Positions 18,596 through 26,938 of a stretch of DNA of 64,000 bases are shown here, in pieces (the first letter of the stretch is position 1; every line of letters begins with the position of its first letter). The DNA is taken from contig NZ_JAJEWK010000012.1 of assembly GCF_020687745.1 (NCBI RefSeq), forward strand, positions 372,001-436,000, in the 5' to 3' direction. A program made the translations under genes and the position numbers. The stretch is from Chryseobacterium sp. MFBS3-17. GTDB taxonomy: Bacteria > Bacteroidota > Bacteroidia > Flavobacteriales > Weeksellaceae. Under the pieces are notes generated by a model. That model was not told where the DNA came from and did no database searches. It saw nothing but the letters and a program-made list of their open reading frames with translations.

Positions 18596-19213
18596 ATGAA
18601 GAAACTCTGGAATCTGGTGCGCACCTCTTTATCCCTGCTGGAAGTCGGGATTTTGCTCATGATGCTTGCCAATTTCTGGGTGTTCTCACTGACCAACGGC
18701 CGTACCTACACTCAGATTTCCAAGATTCCGCACCGGGAAACCGCACTGGTGCTGGGTACCTCTCCCAGAATGAGATCCGGTGCTGCCAATCCTTATTTTC
18801 TGAAGCGTATGGATGCTGCGGCATTGCTGTATCATCACGGCAAAGTGAAACAAATCATTGTGAGTGGCGAAAAAAGTGAAGGATATGATGAACCGGCGGC
18901 CATGAAGCGTTTTTTGGTCTATCAGCAGGGTGTTCCGGAAAACATCATCATAGAAGACCCGAAGGGATTTAACACGCACCAGAGCATCATCCGCTGTAAG
19001 GAAGTTTATCAAGCGCGGGATGTCATCATTGTGTCCCAGGGATTTCATAATCTGCGGGCATTGTTTTTTGCGCGGAACAATCAGCTGAATGCACTGGGTT
19101 TTGATGCAGAAGATGTTTCCCGGCCGGAGAGTTTCTACCGCAATCAGTCCCGCGAAGTGCTGGCCCGGGTAAGCGCAGTGCTGTATTTTCTGCTGGGCAT
19201 ATCACCGGATTGA
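18596..19213 (+). CDS. SanA/ElyC-like DUF218 protein
   Basis: A 205-residue protein with one N-terminal transmembrane helix (LLEVGILLMMLANFWVFSL) and a periplasmic DUF218 domain. Conserved segments: ALVLGTSPRMRSGAANPYF, MDAAALLYHHGKVKQIIVSG, and FNTHQSIIRCKEVY followed by VIIVSQGFHNLRALFFAR. SanA and ElyC act in envelope integrity and vancomycin tolerance in enterobacteria by an unsettled mechanism. The ATG at 18596 is preferred over an adjacent TTG. It lies 21 bases after the reductase gene and is probably co-transcribed. Confidence 0.85.
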   Translation: MKKLWNLVRTSLSLLEVGILLMMLANFWVFSLTNGRTYTQISKIPHRETALVLGTSPRMRSGAANPYFLKRMDAAALLYHHGKVKQIIVSGEKSEGYDEPAAMKRFLVYQQGVPENIIIEDPKGFNTHQSIIRCKEVYQARDVIIVSQGFHNLRALFFARNNQLNALGFDAEDVSRPESFYRNQSREVLARVSAVLYFLLGISPD

Positions 19214-19363
19214 TTCATTTTTTGATCAGGTTATGCTTATTAATCAGAGAAAGATTAATTTCTTTCGGGACGATGACCAGAGTGGTTAGTTTCAATATGA
19301 CGAAATCCTGAGGAGTTTTTTTGGAGGAAAAACCTGGTGGTTTGTCCCGGGTTTATAAAATAT

Positions 19364-19387
19364 AAAGTCCGCTTTTGCAGCAGACTT
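19364..19387 (-). terminator. Probable terminator after tamL
   Basis: AAAGTC and GACTTT pair around a short inner stem; on the reverse strand the hairpin is followed by an AT-rich, T-containing tail. It starts 8 bases beyond the tamL stop codon. Confidence 0.55.
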
Positions 19388-19394
19388 TAGTGTT

Positions 19395-21974
19395 TTAAAA
19401 CGGATATCCGAAAGCGAAATTCAGCGTGGGTTTCAGCGGCTGAATTTTGTCGAAACGCCAGCGGTCTCCCTCGGGTTTATTCGGGTCGTATATTTTGTAG
19501 GCCAGATCTACCCGGGCGGTGATATAGGCCACATTGATTCGAAGTCCGAAACCACTGCCCAGACCCATCTGTCTGATGAATTTATTGAATTTAAACTCGT
19601 TCCCGGATCCGTTGGCACGCAGACTCCAGATATTTCCTGCATCTGCAAAAACAGCGGTTTCATACATGTCATTAATCGGAATTCTGTACTCTACGCTGGT
19701 GGTCAGCTTTACATTGTCCATCACAAAAGTCCTTACTTTCTCGTCCAGTTGGGAATCTGCCGGTCCCAGTCCGCCAAATGGTCTCCAGGCACGGATATCA
19801 TTGGATCCGCCATTGAAATAAGACCGTACAAACGGCATCTGATTGGAGTTTCCGTAGGGGATGCCCACCCCAATAAACTGTCTTGCGGCGAGGGTCTGCC
19901 GGCCAAAAGTGAAGTATTTTCTTACATCAAAATCCAGCTTAATGAACTGCGCGATGGGAATATTGAAGAGTGTTTTCTGCTCCCCGGTAGTGATTCCATC
20001 TTCACTGAAACTGCCGGAGGCCAGATTCAGCAGGTTTCCGGCTACTTCCATTTTACCGTTGAAATAGAACGGATTTTCAAATTCTTTCTTTCCGATTTCA
20101 TTATAAATAAAATTATAGATGAAGGAAGAAATGAGGACATCCTGAGTCTGCCGGTCTTTGTTGATGAGCGATTGCAGGAAGGTGTTGTAGGTATCCAGAT
20201 CATCGCCGGCAAGTGATGCTGCAAACGAAGGATCATTGATGATGATGCTGGAGTACTGATCAGAAGTCAGTTGTCCGTCTATATACTGCTGGTTCAGCTG
20301 GGGTGAATACTGCTGAAAAATATGATTGCGGACCTCGCCATCCCGTGGGAAATATTCGTAATAGCGGTCTTTGTTGCGGGTGAGACTCAACTGGGTATTC
20401 AGCACGGTGAGCCGGTGGGTCACCACATCATTCACATTGGCATAATAATTAAGGCCGGTATTGAGGTTTACGCGGTCCATCCCGATGTTCTTCTGAAATG
20501 AAGCTCCCAAATTGATGGAAGATACGGGAGAATACCGTTTCGGGATGAGTTTGTAATAGCTGAATGGCAACAACAGCCGGGGGAAACTCAGACTGGCATT
20601 GGCCGAGAGTTCATGAGCCCAGACGCGGGTATCCAGGTCTTTGGAGTTCCGCACACGGCCCACAATCCAGGATATGGACGTATTCAGGTTTTCTGCACCG
20701 CCAAAAACATTTCTGGTGGTAAGATCCACAGACGGTGACGCTGCCAGATTCAGGAGCTGCGAATAGTTCAGGTCTGCTGCTACTTTCAGTTCATATTTCG
20801 GCAGCGGTTTCAGCAGGTAAAGTACATCAATAATGCTGTCATTTGGCGTTCCGTTGCCGCCGCGGCGCAGTGAATCTTTGGCTTTAATGACGCTGAAATT
20901 GTTCATGGCAAGGAAATTCCTGCGGGTAAGGTCCAGATTGCTCTGGTCATAGAGTTCTCCGTTTCTCAGAATCACGGCCCGCCACAGGGCATTGGTCTTA
21001 TACTGGTCATCAATTTTGTGAAATCTGATGCCCCGCAGCGAATCTTTGGCGGTATTCTCCGGGAAATCTCCGGCATTGTCTACCACGGCCACATCTATAT
21101 TGCCTATCGTAGATTTTTTATAGGGTGTATCTGCCGAATCGCGGTGTATTTCCAGCGTTACCGGCACATTTTTTCGGCTGGTCAGAGTATCTGCCATATA
21201 GAAAATCTCCTGCCCGGAATTGTTGAACTGATAATAACCTCTGCTGCGCATCAGGTCGTTTATTCTGCTCACTTCCTTTTCCAGTTTGGTCTGATCCAGA
21301 ATTTGTCTGGAGCGCACCGCGGTTTCCTGAATTTTTTCTTCATAAATCCCTTTGATGGCCGGATCCGGAATATCATAATAATATTCGCTGATGTAGGTGG
21401 GATCGTTGGGCGTAATGAGGTAATGAACTTCTGCTTTTTTGGCAGCAGAATCCAGTTCATGGTCAAATTTTGTTTCCGCATCCCAGTACCCGCGGTACAC
21501 CAGCTGCTTCCGTATGGAGTTGGCACTGGTTTCACTTTTACTCTGGTCCAGAATAACAGGAGCCTGGCCCACATTGTGGAAAAAACGGTTCCAGAAGAGA
21601 TTTTTGCCCACCATTTCGGGATGGTCGTATTTAATGAACAGGGAATCCCGCAGTTTTTGATTTCTCATATCAGACGGGTAGGTCATGTATTCATTCAGAA
21701 TGGTATCGTACCGCGGATCTGCCATATTGTACATCCACAGTCCCACCGGGAGAAAGAGCAGTTGTTTTCTGTTGGGTTTCTGGCTCACGTAGTCGGGTAA
21801 TTCATCTTCGTGAATTTTCTCACCATCATATCTGAAATTATTTTTGACCAGTAAATATTCACCGTCCGGAACTTTTCGGGTGGTACTGCAGGCGTAAAGA
21901 AAAAAGATTACGGTTGCAGAACATAAAAATATATGATATTTTTGAAGATATTTTCCTAAATGCTTACGGCTCAT
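19395..21974 (-). CDS. tamL: TamL-type outer-membrane lipoprotein (Omp85 family)
   Basis: Outer-membrane assembly protein of 859 residues; TamL is the Bacteroidota lipoprotein form of TamA. A signal peptide with lipobox FFLYACSTTRK puts the lipid on cysteine 29. The segment CSTTRKVPDGEYLLVKNNF is characteristic of this family. POTRA-like repeats occupy residues about 40-420 and an Omp85 barrel the rest, with the substrate-loop region NDIRAWRPFGGLGPADSQ near residue 745 (RxWRPFGG in place of VRGF). It ends LNFAFGYPF with terminal F. No tamB homologue follows in this window. Its first 15 bases overlap the divergent methyltransferase gene. Confidence 0.9.
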   Translation of the reverse strand: MSRKHLGKYLQKYHIFLCSATVIFFLYACSTTRKVPDGEYLLVKNNFRYDGEKIHEDELPDYVSQKPNRKQLLFLPVGLWMYNMADPRYDTILNEYMTYPSDMRNQKLRDSLFIKYDHPEMVGKNLFWNRFFHNVGQAPVILDQSKSETSANSIRKQLVYRGYWDAETKFDHELDSAAKKAEVHYLITPNDPTYISEYYYDIPDPAIKGIYEEKIQETAVRSRQILDQTKLEKEVSRINDLMRSRGYYQFNNSGQEIFYMADTLTSRKNVPVTLEIHRDSADTPYKKSTIGNIDVAVVDNAGDFPENTAKDSLRGIRFHKIDDQYKTNALWRAVILRNGELYDQSNLDLTRRNFLAMNNFSVIKAKDSLRRGGNGTPNDSIIDVLYLLKPLPKYELKVAADLNYSQLLNLAASPSVDLTTRNVFGGAENLNTSISWIVGRVRNSKDLDTRVWAHELSANASLSFPRLLLPFSYYKLIPKRYSPVSSINLGASFQKNIGMDRVNLNTGLNYYANVNDVVTHRLTVLNTQLSLTRNKDRYYEYFPRDGEVRNHIFQQYSPQLNQQYIDGQLTSDQYSSIIINDPSFAASLAGDDLDTYNTFLQSLINKDRQTQDVLISSFIYNFIYNEIGKKEFENPFYFNGKMEVAGNLLNLASGSFSEDGITTGEQKTLFNIPIAQFIKLDFDVRKYFTFGRQTLAARQFIGVGIPYGNSNQMPFVRSYFNGGSNDIRAWRPFGGLGPADSQLDEKVRTFVMDNVKLTTSVEYRIPINDMYETAVFADAGNIWSLRANGSGNEFKFNKFIRQMGLGSGFGLRINVAYITARVDLAYKIYDPNKPEGDRWRFDKIQPLKPTLNFAFGYPF
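21914..21944 (+). promoter_or_regulatory. Promoter of the SpoU methyltransferase gene inside tamL
   Basis: TTG (21914-21916), 20 bases, then TATTTTTG (21937-21944): an exact match to the TTG-N20-TAnnTTTG pattern. It lies within the signal-peptide codons of tamL on the other strand and predicts a leader of only about 9 bases before the ATG at 21960. Confidence 0.65.
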
Positions 21975-22691
21975 ACAATAAAAATATTACAGTCTCTGGA
22001 CAAAAAAAAGTTTCGGCAAAAACACCAGTTATTCGTGGTTGAAGGTAACAAAATTATACGTGAACTGCCGAATTCAGGGTATAAAATTAATGAAATATTT
22101 TCTATAAATCCCATAGATTCCAATCTGCCTCATATTCCCATAACTACCATCACGGAGCGGGATTTGAACAAAATCAGTTTTCTGCAACACCCCAGGGATT
22201 CGGTAGCACTCTGTGTGCTTCCGGTTTCTGAGATGAAGCCCGAACCACCGGTGCAGCTTGTGCTGGACGGTATACAGGACCCCGGAAATATGGGAACCAT
22301 TATCCGCCTGGCAGACTGGTTCGGGATTTCCCAGATCATCTGTTCGGAAGATACTGCAGATGTCTATAACCCCAAAGTCATACAGGCCAGCATGGGATCT
22401 TTTGCCCGTGTGAATGTGGTGTACACGCCGCTTCAGGAATTTCTTAACCAAACTTCCAATGTGAATCTGGGTACGGACATGAACGGCCACAACCTGTATG
22501 ATTTCCGCTTTCCCGAGCGGGTGAATATCATTATGGGCAATGAAGGCAGCGGAATCCGCCCGGAGACGGAAGAGTTGCTGCAGGACGTCATCACAATTCC
22601 GCGTTTCGGGAATTCGCAGGCCACGGAAAGCCTGAATGTCTCTATGGCTGCAGGCATTATTCTGGGACAGTTGTTTGCGCACCACAGATAA
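21960..22691 (+). CDS. TrmH/SpoU-family RNA 2'-O-methyltransferase
   Basis: SAM-dependent RNA ribose methyltransferase of 243 residues with a trefoil-knot SPOUT fold. N-terminal substrate-binding part: LQSLDKKKFRQKHQLFVVEG. Motif 1 is LVLDGIQDPGNMGTIIRLAD, motif 2 is IIMGNEGSGI, and motif 3 is IPRFGNSQATESLNVSMAAG. Target (tRNA or 23S rRNA) cannot be read from the sequence. The ATG at 21960 gives the family-typical N-terminus. The gene is divergent from tamL with overlapping 5' ends. Confidence 0.93.
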   Translation: MLTAHTIKILQSLDKKKFRQKHQLFVVEGNKIIRELPNSGYKINEIFSINPIDSNLPHIPITTITERDLNKISFLQHPRDSVALCVLPVSEMKPEPPVQLVLDGIQDPGNMGTIIRLADWFGISQIICSEDTADVYNPKVIQASMGSFARVNVVYTPLQEFLNQTSNVNLGTDMNGHNLYDFRFPERVNIIMGNEGSGIRPETEELLQDVITIPRFGNSQATESLNVSMAAGIILGQLFAHHR

Positions 22692-22702
22692 ATCAAAACT
22701 GC

Positions 22703-24091
22703 TTACATCACTTTGCGGATCCATCTCATTTTTTCGTCAGAATATGGCGGGTATTTCAAGTTGGGTTCGCCCCAGACCGCTTTGCTCAGTACTGATTTTT
22801 TATGGGAAAATGCATCAAAACCGAACGTTCCGTGGTAAGCACCCGTGCCCGAGTTGCCCACGCCGCCAAAGGGCAGATTCGGGTTGCTGAGATGCATCAC
22901 GACATCATTGATGCAGCCGCCACCGAAGGATAAAAGCCTGGTAAAAAGATCCTTTTCGTCATCATTCTTGCTGAAGAGATAGGCAGCCAGCGGTTTTTCC
23001 TGTTCCAGGACTTCATTCAGGGCTTCCCGGTAATAGCGGTAGGAGCGTACGGGCAGCACCGGACCAAAAATTTCTTCCTGCATTACGGCATCATCCCAGG
23101 ATACATCTTGCAGCAAGGTAGGCTCTATATAGCGTTGTGAAGCATCAGATTTTCCGCCATAATAGATCTTTTGTGGATCAATAAGCGCCTTCAGGCGTTC
23201 AAAATGGCGGTCATTGATGATGCGGGTATATTGGGGCTGCTCGGGGCCGTATTCAAATTTCTGAATATAGTGGCGCAGATACTCCAGCAGTTTGGTCTGG
23301 ATTTTTTCATCTGCCAGAATATAATCAGGAGCCACACAAGTCTGGCCGGCATTCAGGAATTTTCCCCAGACAATTCTTTTGGCCGCCAGTTCCAAGTCCG
23401 CACTTTCGGTGACTATGGCCGGTGATTTACCGCCCAGTTCCAGGGTAACGGGTGTCAGGTGTTTGGCAGCGGCTTCATAAATAATGCGGCCTGTTTTCGG
23501 GCTTCCGGTGAAAAATATTTTGTCGAATTTCAGTTTCAGAATTTCGGTCATTTCTTCTACACCACCTTCAGCAACAAACAGATATTCGGGCTGAAAATGA
23601 TAGTTAATGAGTTCTGCCATCAGCTTCATAGTATGCGGCGCCACCTCGCTGGGTTTAATGATGCAGGTGTTTCCGGCAGCAATGGCCGCAATCATGGGAG
23701 CCAGGGAAAGCTGATAAGGATAATTCCACGCACCTATCACCAGTGTACATCCCAGCGGTTCACTGTAAACGCTGCTGCTTCCGGGCAGATTAACCAGATT
23801 TGTTTTTACGGATCTGGGTTTGGCCAGACGGTTCAGGTTATTAGTATAGTAATCAATATCACTGTACAGGATTGCAATTTCTGTGGTATAGGTATCAAAT
23901 CCTGACTTTCCAAAATCACTGTGAATGGCCTCGTACAGTTGTTTTTCGTTATCGCTCAGCAATTTTTTCAGTTGTTGCAGTTTGCTTTTTCTGAAAGTCA
24001 GATCTTTGGTTTTATGGGTTTTAAAGAATATGCGTTGATTTTCAAGTATTTGCTCAAAATGCGTCATAAGGGGTGGTTTTTCTGTACTCAA
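22703..24091 (-). CDS. Aldehyde dehydrogenase, class 3-like
   Basis: NAD(P)-dependent oxidation of aldehydes, perhaps fatty or aromatic aldehydes. The 462 residues fit the ALDH3/coniferyl aldehyde dehydrogenase group. Visible: VIGAWNYPYQLSLAPMIAAI, FTGSPKTGRIIYEAAAKHLT, glutamate motif VTLELGGKSPAIV, nucleophile cysteine in FLNAGQTCVAPDYIL, QEEIFGPVLPV, and the C-terminal LPFGGVGNSGTGAYHG. It is convergent with the methyltransferase gene (11-base gap) and divergent from the SDR gene. Confidence 0.94.
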   Translation of the reverse strand: MSTEKPPLMTHFEQILENQRIFFKTHKTKDLTFRKSKLQQLKKLLSDNEKQLYEAIHSDFGKSGFDTYTTEIAILYSDIDYYTNNLNRLAKPRSVKTNLVNLPGSSSVYSEPLGCTLVIGAWNYPYQLSLAPMIAAIAAGNTCIIKPSEVAPHTMKLMAELINYHFQPEYLFVAEGGVEEMTEILKLKFDKIFFTGSPKTGRIIYEAAAKHLTPVTLELGGKSPAIVTESADLELAAKRIVWGKFLNAGQTCVAPDYILADEKIQTKLLEYLRHYIQKFEYGPEQPQYTRIINDRHFERLKALIDPQKIYYGGKSDASQRYIEPTLLQDVSWDDAVMQEEIFGPVLPVRSYRYYREALNEVLEQEKPLAAYLFSKNDDEKDLFTRLLSFGGGCINDVVMHLSNPNLPFGGVGNSGTGAYHGTFGFDAFSHKKSVLSKAVWGEPNLKYPPYSDEKMRWIRKVM

Positions 24092-24167
24092 AGTTCTGTT
24101 TTTTTTATTTAAAAAGACATTGGGTATTATTAATTCAACTAAATTGGTGCCTGTTTATTATATCAAT

Positions 24168-24986
24168 ATGGATTTTAAAGATAAAACGGTACTGATTACC
24201 GGCGGTGCTTTCGGAATCGGGAAGATAATGGGTCGTAAAGTGCTGGAAAGGGGTGCTGCTCATCTGGTTATCTGGGATCTGAATCCCGAAGGTTTGCAGC
24301 AGACCGAATCAGCATTTTCAAGTCTTGGCGGCGAGGTCACGGGGATTGTGATGGACCTTTCGGATGTGAAACAGATTCAGTGGGCAGCAGCGCAGACACG
24401 TTCTGTGGCAGGTGTGCCGCATGTCATCATCAATAATGCCGGTATTGTGGTGGGCAAAATGTTTCATGAACACAGTCATGACGATATTTCCAAAAGCATG
24501 AAAATCAATGCAGACGCGCCCATGCATGTGACCCTGGAATTTTTGCCAGAGATGCTGCGCAGAAATTCGGGTGCGGTATGTACTATAGCATCTTCTGCAG
24601 GGCTGATTTCCAATCCCAAAATGTCGGTATATGCGGCTTCCAAATGGGCTGCGACGGGGTGGAGTGACAGTTTGCGGCTGGAAATGCAGCAACTGAAAAA
24701 AGATATTGCAGTGACCACGGTGATGCCTTTCTACATCAGTACCGGGATGTTTGACGGGGTGAAATCACGGGTGCTGCCGGTGCTGGAGCCCGAAAAAGCT
24801 TCAGAAAGGATTATTTGTGCCATAGAAAAGAAAACAAAATTACTGGCAATGCCCATGCCGTATTGGTTCATCCGGCTGTCTCAGGGCTTGTTGCCGCTGC
24901 CTGTTTTTGATTGGGTCATGCGCGATGTGTTCGGGATTTATGATACCATGAAGGAATTCCGGGGGCGAAAAGGGGATGGATTATAG
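24168..24986 (+). CDS. SDR-family oxidoreductase
   Basis: Classical short-chain dehydrogenase of 272 residues from the ATG at 24168, which opens MDFKDKTVLITGGAFGIGK. An upstream ATG-less extension (24120) adds 16 residues without family character. Cofactor motif TGGAFGIG, NNAG (HVIINNAGIV), serine of SSAGLIS and catalytic YAASK are all present. The C-terminal hydrophobic stretch (MPYWFIRLSQGLLPLPVFDW) resembles membrane-associated 11-beta-HSD/retinol dehydrogenase-like members. Substrate unknown. Confidence 0.92.
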   Translation: MDFKDKTVLITGGAFGIGKIMGRKVLERGAAHLVIWDLNPEGLQQTESAFSSLGGEVTGIVMDLSDVKQIQWAAAQTRSVAGVPHVIINNAGIVVGKMFHEHSHDDISKSMKINADAPMHVTLEFLPEMLRRNSGAVCTIASSAGLISNPKMSVYAASKWAATGWSDSLRLEMQQLKKDIAVTTVMPFYISTGMFDGVKSRVLPVLEPEKASERIICAIEKKTKLLAMPMPYWFIRLSQGLLPLPVFDWVMRDVFGIYDTMKEFRGRKGDGL

Positions 24987-25095
24987 GTTTTGTTGAGATT
25001 GAAAAATTCAAAAGTACATATAAAAACTTTCAGTGAGTGTTCAACAGGATAACCTGTTTAATAAAACCATAGCCATGGTTTTCGCATAAAATAAT

Positions 25096-25548
25096 GTGGC
25101 CAGATTTGATTTGATGAACCCTATGTCAACTTCTGAAACAGACAGTACCAAAGATCTGGTATTGTTCAATAATCCCAACAATGGAAACTTCAGCCTGCAG
25201 GGAAGCATTCTGCAGAAAGAATTCTGTAGTGTACATATTTATGATGCTTCGGGAAGAATGGTTTTCTCCAGCCAGCTATCAAAAAACAAGGTACAGCACT
25301 TCGGTCTGGAGCATCGTTTAGCCAAAGGCAATTATTTGGTAAAGGTAAAAGGAGGGAGCAAACAGCAGCTGAAAGTTTTCAAAATGACGGTAAGTGAATT
25401 AGCAAACCGATGGTTATTTTACTCATCAGTTCATTCCATAAAAAAAACCGGTTCGTCTGAACCGGTTTTATCTTTACTGAAGGGGCTTATTAAGCTTCCT
25501 CAGTCTGAGTTTCTTCTGCAGCAGCTGCTGGTTTTGCCGTTTCCTTAG
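25096..25548 (+). pseudogene. Orphan T9SS type A sorting domain (gene remnant)
   Basis: About 75 residues (from LFNNPNNGNFSLQG to QLKVFKMTV, roughly 25160-25390) form a type IX secretion C-terminal sorting domain: NPNNGNFSL, VHIYDASGRMVF, LAKGNYLVKV and KVFKMTV are all family positions. The domain normally ends a long secreted protein, but here there is no signal peptide and no cargo; an in-frame stop lies just upstream of the GTG at 25096. After KMTV the frame runs on through the rplI terminator and into rplI antisense, so the original stop is also lost. It is best read as the tail of a deleted secreted-protein gene. Confidence 0.7.
25444..25469. terminator. Terminator after rplI
   Basis: AAAACCGGTTC and GAACCGGTTTT enclose the tetraloop GTCT. 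It stands 20 bases past the rplI stop and its symmetry allows bidirectional use. Confidence 0.85.
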
Positions 25549-26014
25549 GAGCCGGAGCTTCTACAGGAGCGTCAGAAATTACATCGAACTCATAATTGTA
25601 TTCCACATCTCTGTGAAGTCTCACCAAAGCGGTAAATTTACCGGTTCTCTTGATGTTGTTTCCAGGAATTTTGATGTATTTTCTGTCGATTTCAATACCT
25701 GCTTTCGCCAGTTCTTCAGAAAGGTTGGCGTTATTGATAGAACCGAAAAGCTTGTCGCCGGAACCAACTTTTGTAGCGATGGTAAGTGGAGTTTTCTTCA
25801 GTTGTTCTATAGTAGCAGTAGCATCTGCAATCAGTTTTGCTTCTTCTTCTTTTCTGGATTCCAGAGTTTCAGCCAGAGCAGTTCTGTTTTTGGGAGTAGC
25901 AAGTGCTGCATAACCCTGAGGAATCAGGAAGTTTCTTGCATATCCCGGTTTTACGTTTACCACGTCGAACTCCAGTCCTAAGTTTTCAACGTCTTTTTTT
26001 AGAATAATTTCCAT
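25490..26014 (-). CDS. rplI: 50S ribosomal protein L9
   Basis: Primary 23S rRNA-binding protein of the large subunit. The 174 residues begin with the invariant start MEIILKKDVENLGLEFDVVN and VKPGYARNFLIPQG; the central helix and C-terminal domain follow. The tail PAPKETAKPAAAAEETQTEEA is a low-complexity Ala/Glu extension absent from E. coli L9 (149 residues). Third gene of rpsF-rpsR-rplI. Confidence 0.97.
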   Translation of the reverse strand: MEIILKKDVENLGLEFDVVNVKPGYARNFLIPQGYAALATPKNRTALAETLESRKEEEAKLIADATATIEQLKKTPLTIATKVGSGDKLFGSINNANLSEELAKAGIEIDRKYIKIPGNNIKRTGKFTALVRLHRDVEYNYEFDVISDAPVEAPAPKETAKPAAAAEETQTEEA

Positions 26015-26099
26015 TGTTGTTGTCCTTTGTTACATTCCGGATGGCCGGAACAGTTAGAATTTTAATTGATAATTCAGCAACAAAATTGCTTTATAATTT

Positions 26100-26402
26100 T
26101 TACTTCAGCATATCTGCCACGTAAGGCATCAGGGCAAGGTGTCTTGCTCTTTTGATGGCTGCAGAAACTTTTCTCTGATATTTCAGGGAAGTTCCGGTAT
26201 ATCTTCTTGGAAGGATTTTCCCTTGTTCGTTTACGAACTGAAGAAGGAAATCTGCATCTTTATAATCTACATGCTTGATTCCGTATTTTTTGAATCTACA
26301 GTATTTTTTTGCAGATTTTGTATTAATATCCAGAGGGGTAAGGAATTTTACTTCAGATTCACCACCAGCGGAGGCTTGTTTAGCCATATCATCTATTGCC
26401 AT
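26100..26402 (-). CDS. rpsR: 30S ribosomal protein S18
   Basis: Small-subunit protein that binds with S6. The 100 residues contain the family core [40 protein letters not shown] and [17 protein letters not shown]. An N-terminal stretch of about 20 residues ([16 protein letters not shown]) precedes it. It is placed between rpsF and rplI with 25- and 85-base gaps. Confidence 0.97.
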   Translation of the reverse strand: MAIDDMAKQASAGGESEVKFLTPLDINTKSAKKYCRFKKYGIKHVDYKDADFLLQFVNEQGKILPRRYTGTSLKYQRKVSAAIKRARHLALMPYVADMLK

Positions 26403-26427
26403 TGTTGTAATTTTTTAAGGGTTAAAA

Positions 26428-26769
26428 TTAAGCTTTTGCAGTTTTGTTTTTTGCTCTTCTTGTCACTGCGTACTCTACTGCGTGTTTGTCCAGTTTTGTA
26501 GTCAGATAACGGATTACGCGCTCATCACGTTTGAAAGCAAGTTCCAGATCTGCTACTACAGTACCTTCACCTTTGAATTCGATCAAAGTGTAAAATCCAT
26601 TCTTTTTCAGCTGAATAGGATAAGCCAATTTCTTCAGTCCCCAATTTTCTTTGGCAACGATTTCGCAATTGTGTGAAGTCAAAAGATCTTCAAATTTTTT
26701 CACTGCTTCCTCCACCTGTGCGTCAGATAGAACGGGAGTTAAAATGAAAACAGTTTCGTAATTGTTCAT
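26428..26769 (-). CDS. rpsF: 30S ribosomal protein S6
   Basis: Small-subunit protein, partner of S18. The 113 residues begin [20 protein letters not shown] and carry [20 protein letters not shown] and [15 protein letters not shown], all S6 hallmarks. It is the first gene of the ribosomal operon, behind an exact promoter match. Confidence 0.97.
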   Translation of the reverse strand: MNNYETVFILTPVLSDAQVEEAVKKFEDLLTSHNCEIVAKENWGLKKLAYPIQLKKNGFYTLIEFKGEGTVVADLELAFKRDERVIRYLTTKLDKHAVEYAVTRRAKNKTAKA

Positions 26770-26802
26770 AATGTTAAAAAATTAGTTAATTATTTCGAGG
26801 TG

Positions 26803-26833
26803 CAAAAGTATCAATTATCACCGTAACATGCAA
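26803..26833 (-). promoter_or_regulatory. Promoter of rpsF-rpsR-rplI
   Basis: On the reverse strand TTG (26833-26831), 20 bases, then TACTTTTG (26810-26803). This is the exact TTG-N20-TAnnTTTG pattern. I did not recognise an S6:S18 leader motif with confidence in the short leader. Confidence 0.75.
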
Positions 26834-26896
26834 GTAAATTGTTAATTATCTGCAGGTCTTTCCAAATATTTTGGTTTCATCAGCATTCAATAAAAA

Positions 26897-26917
26897 ACCT
26901 CCGGTGCAGCGGAGGTT
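26897..26917 (-). terminator. Terminator after the E2 gene
   Basis: On the reverse strand AACCTCCG and CGGAGGTT pair around a 5-base loop and are followed by TTTT. It lies 21 bases past the E2 stop codon. Confidence 0.85.
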
Positions 26918-26938
26918 CTAAATATTATGAAAGGGATA

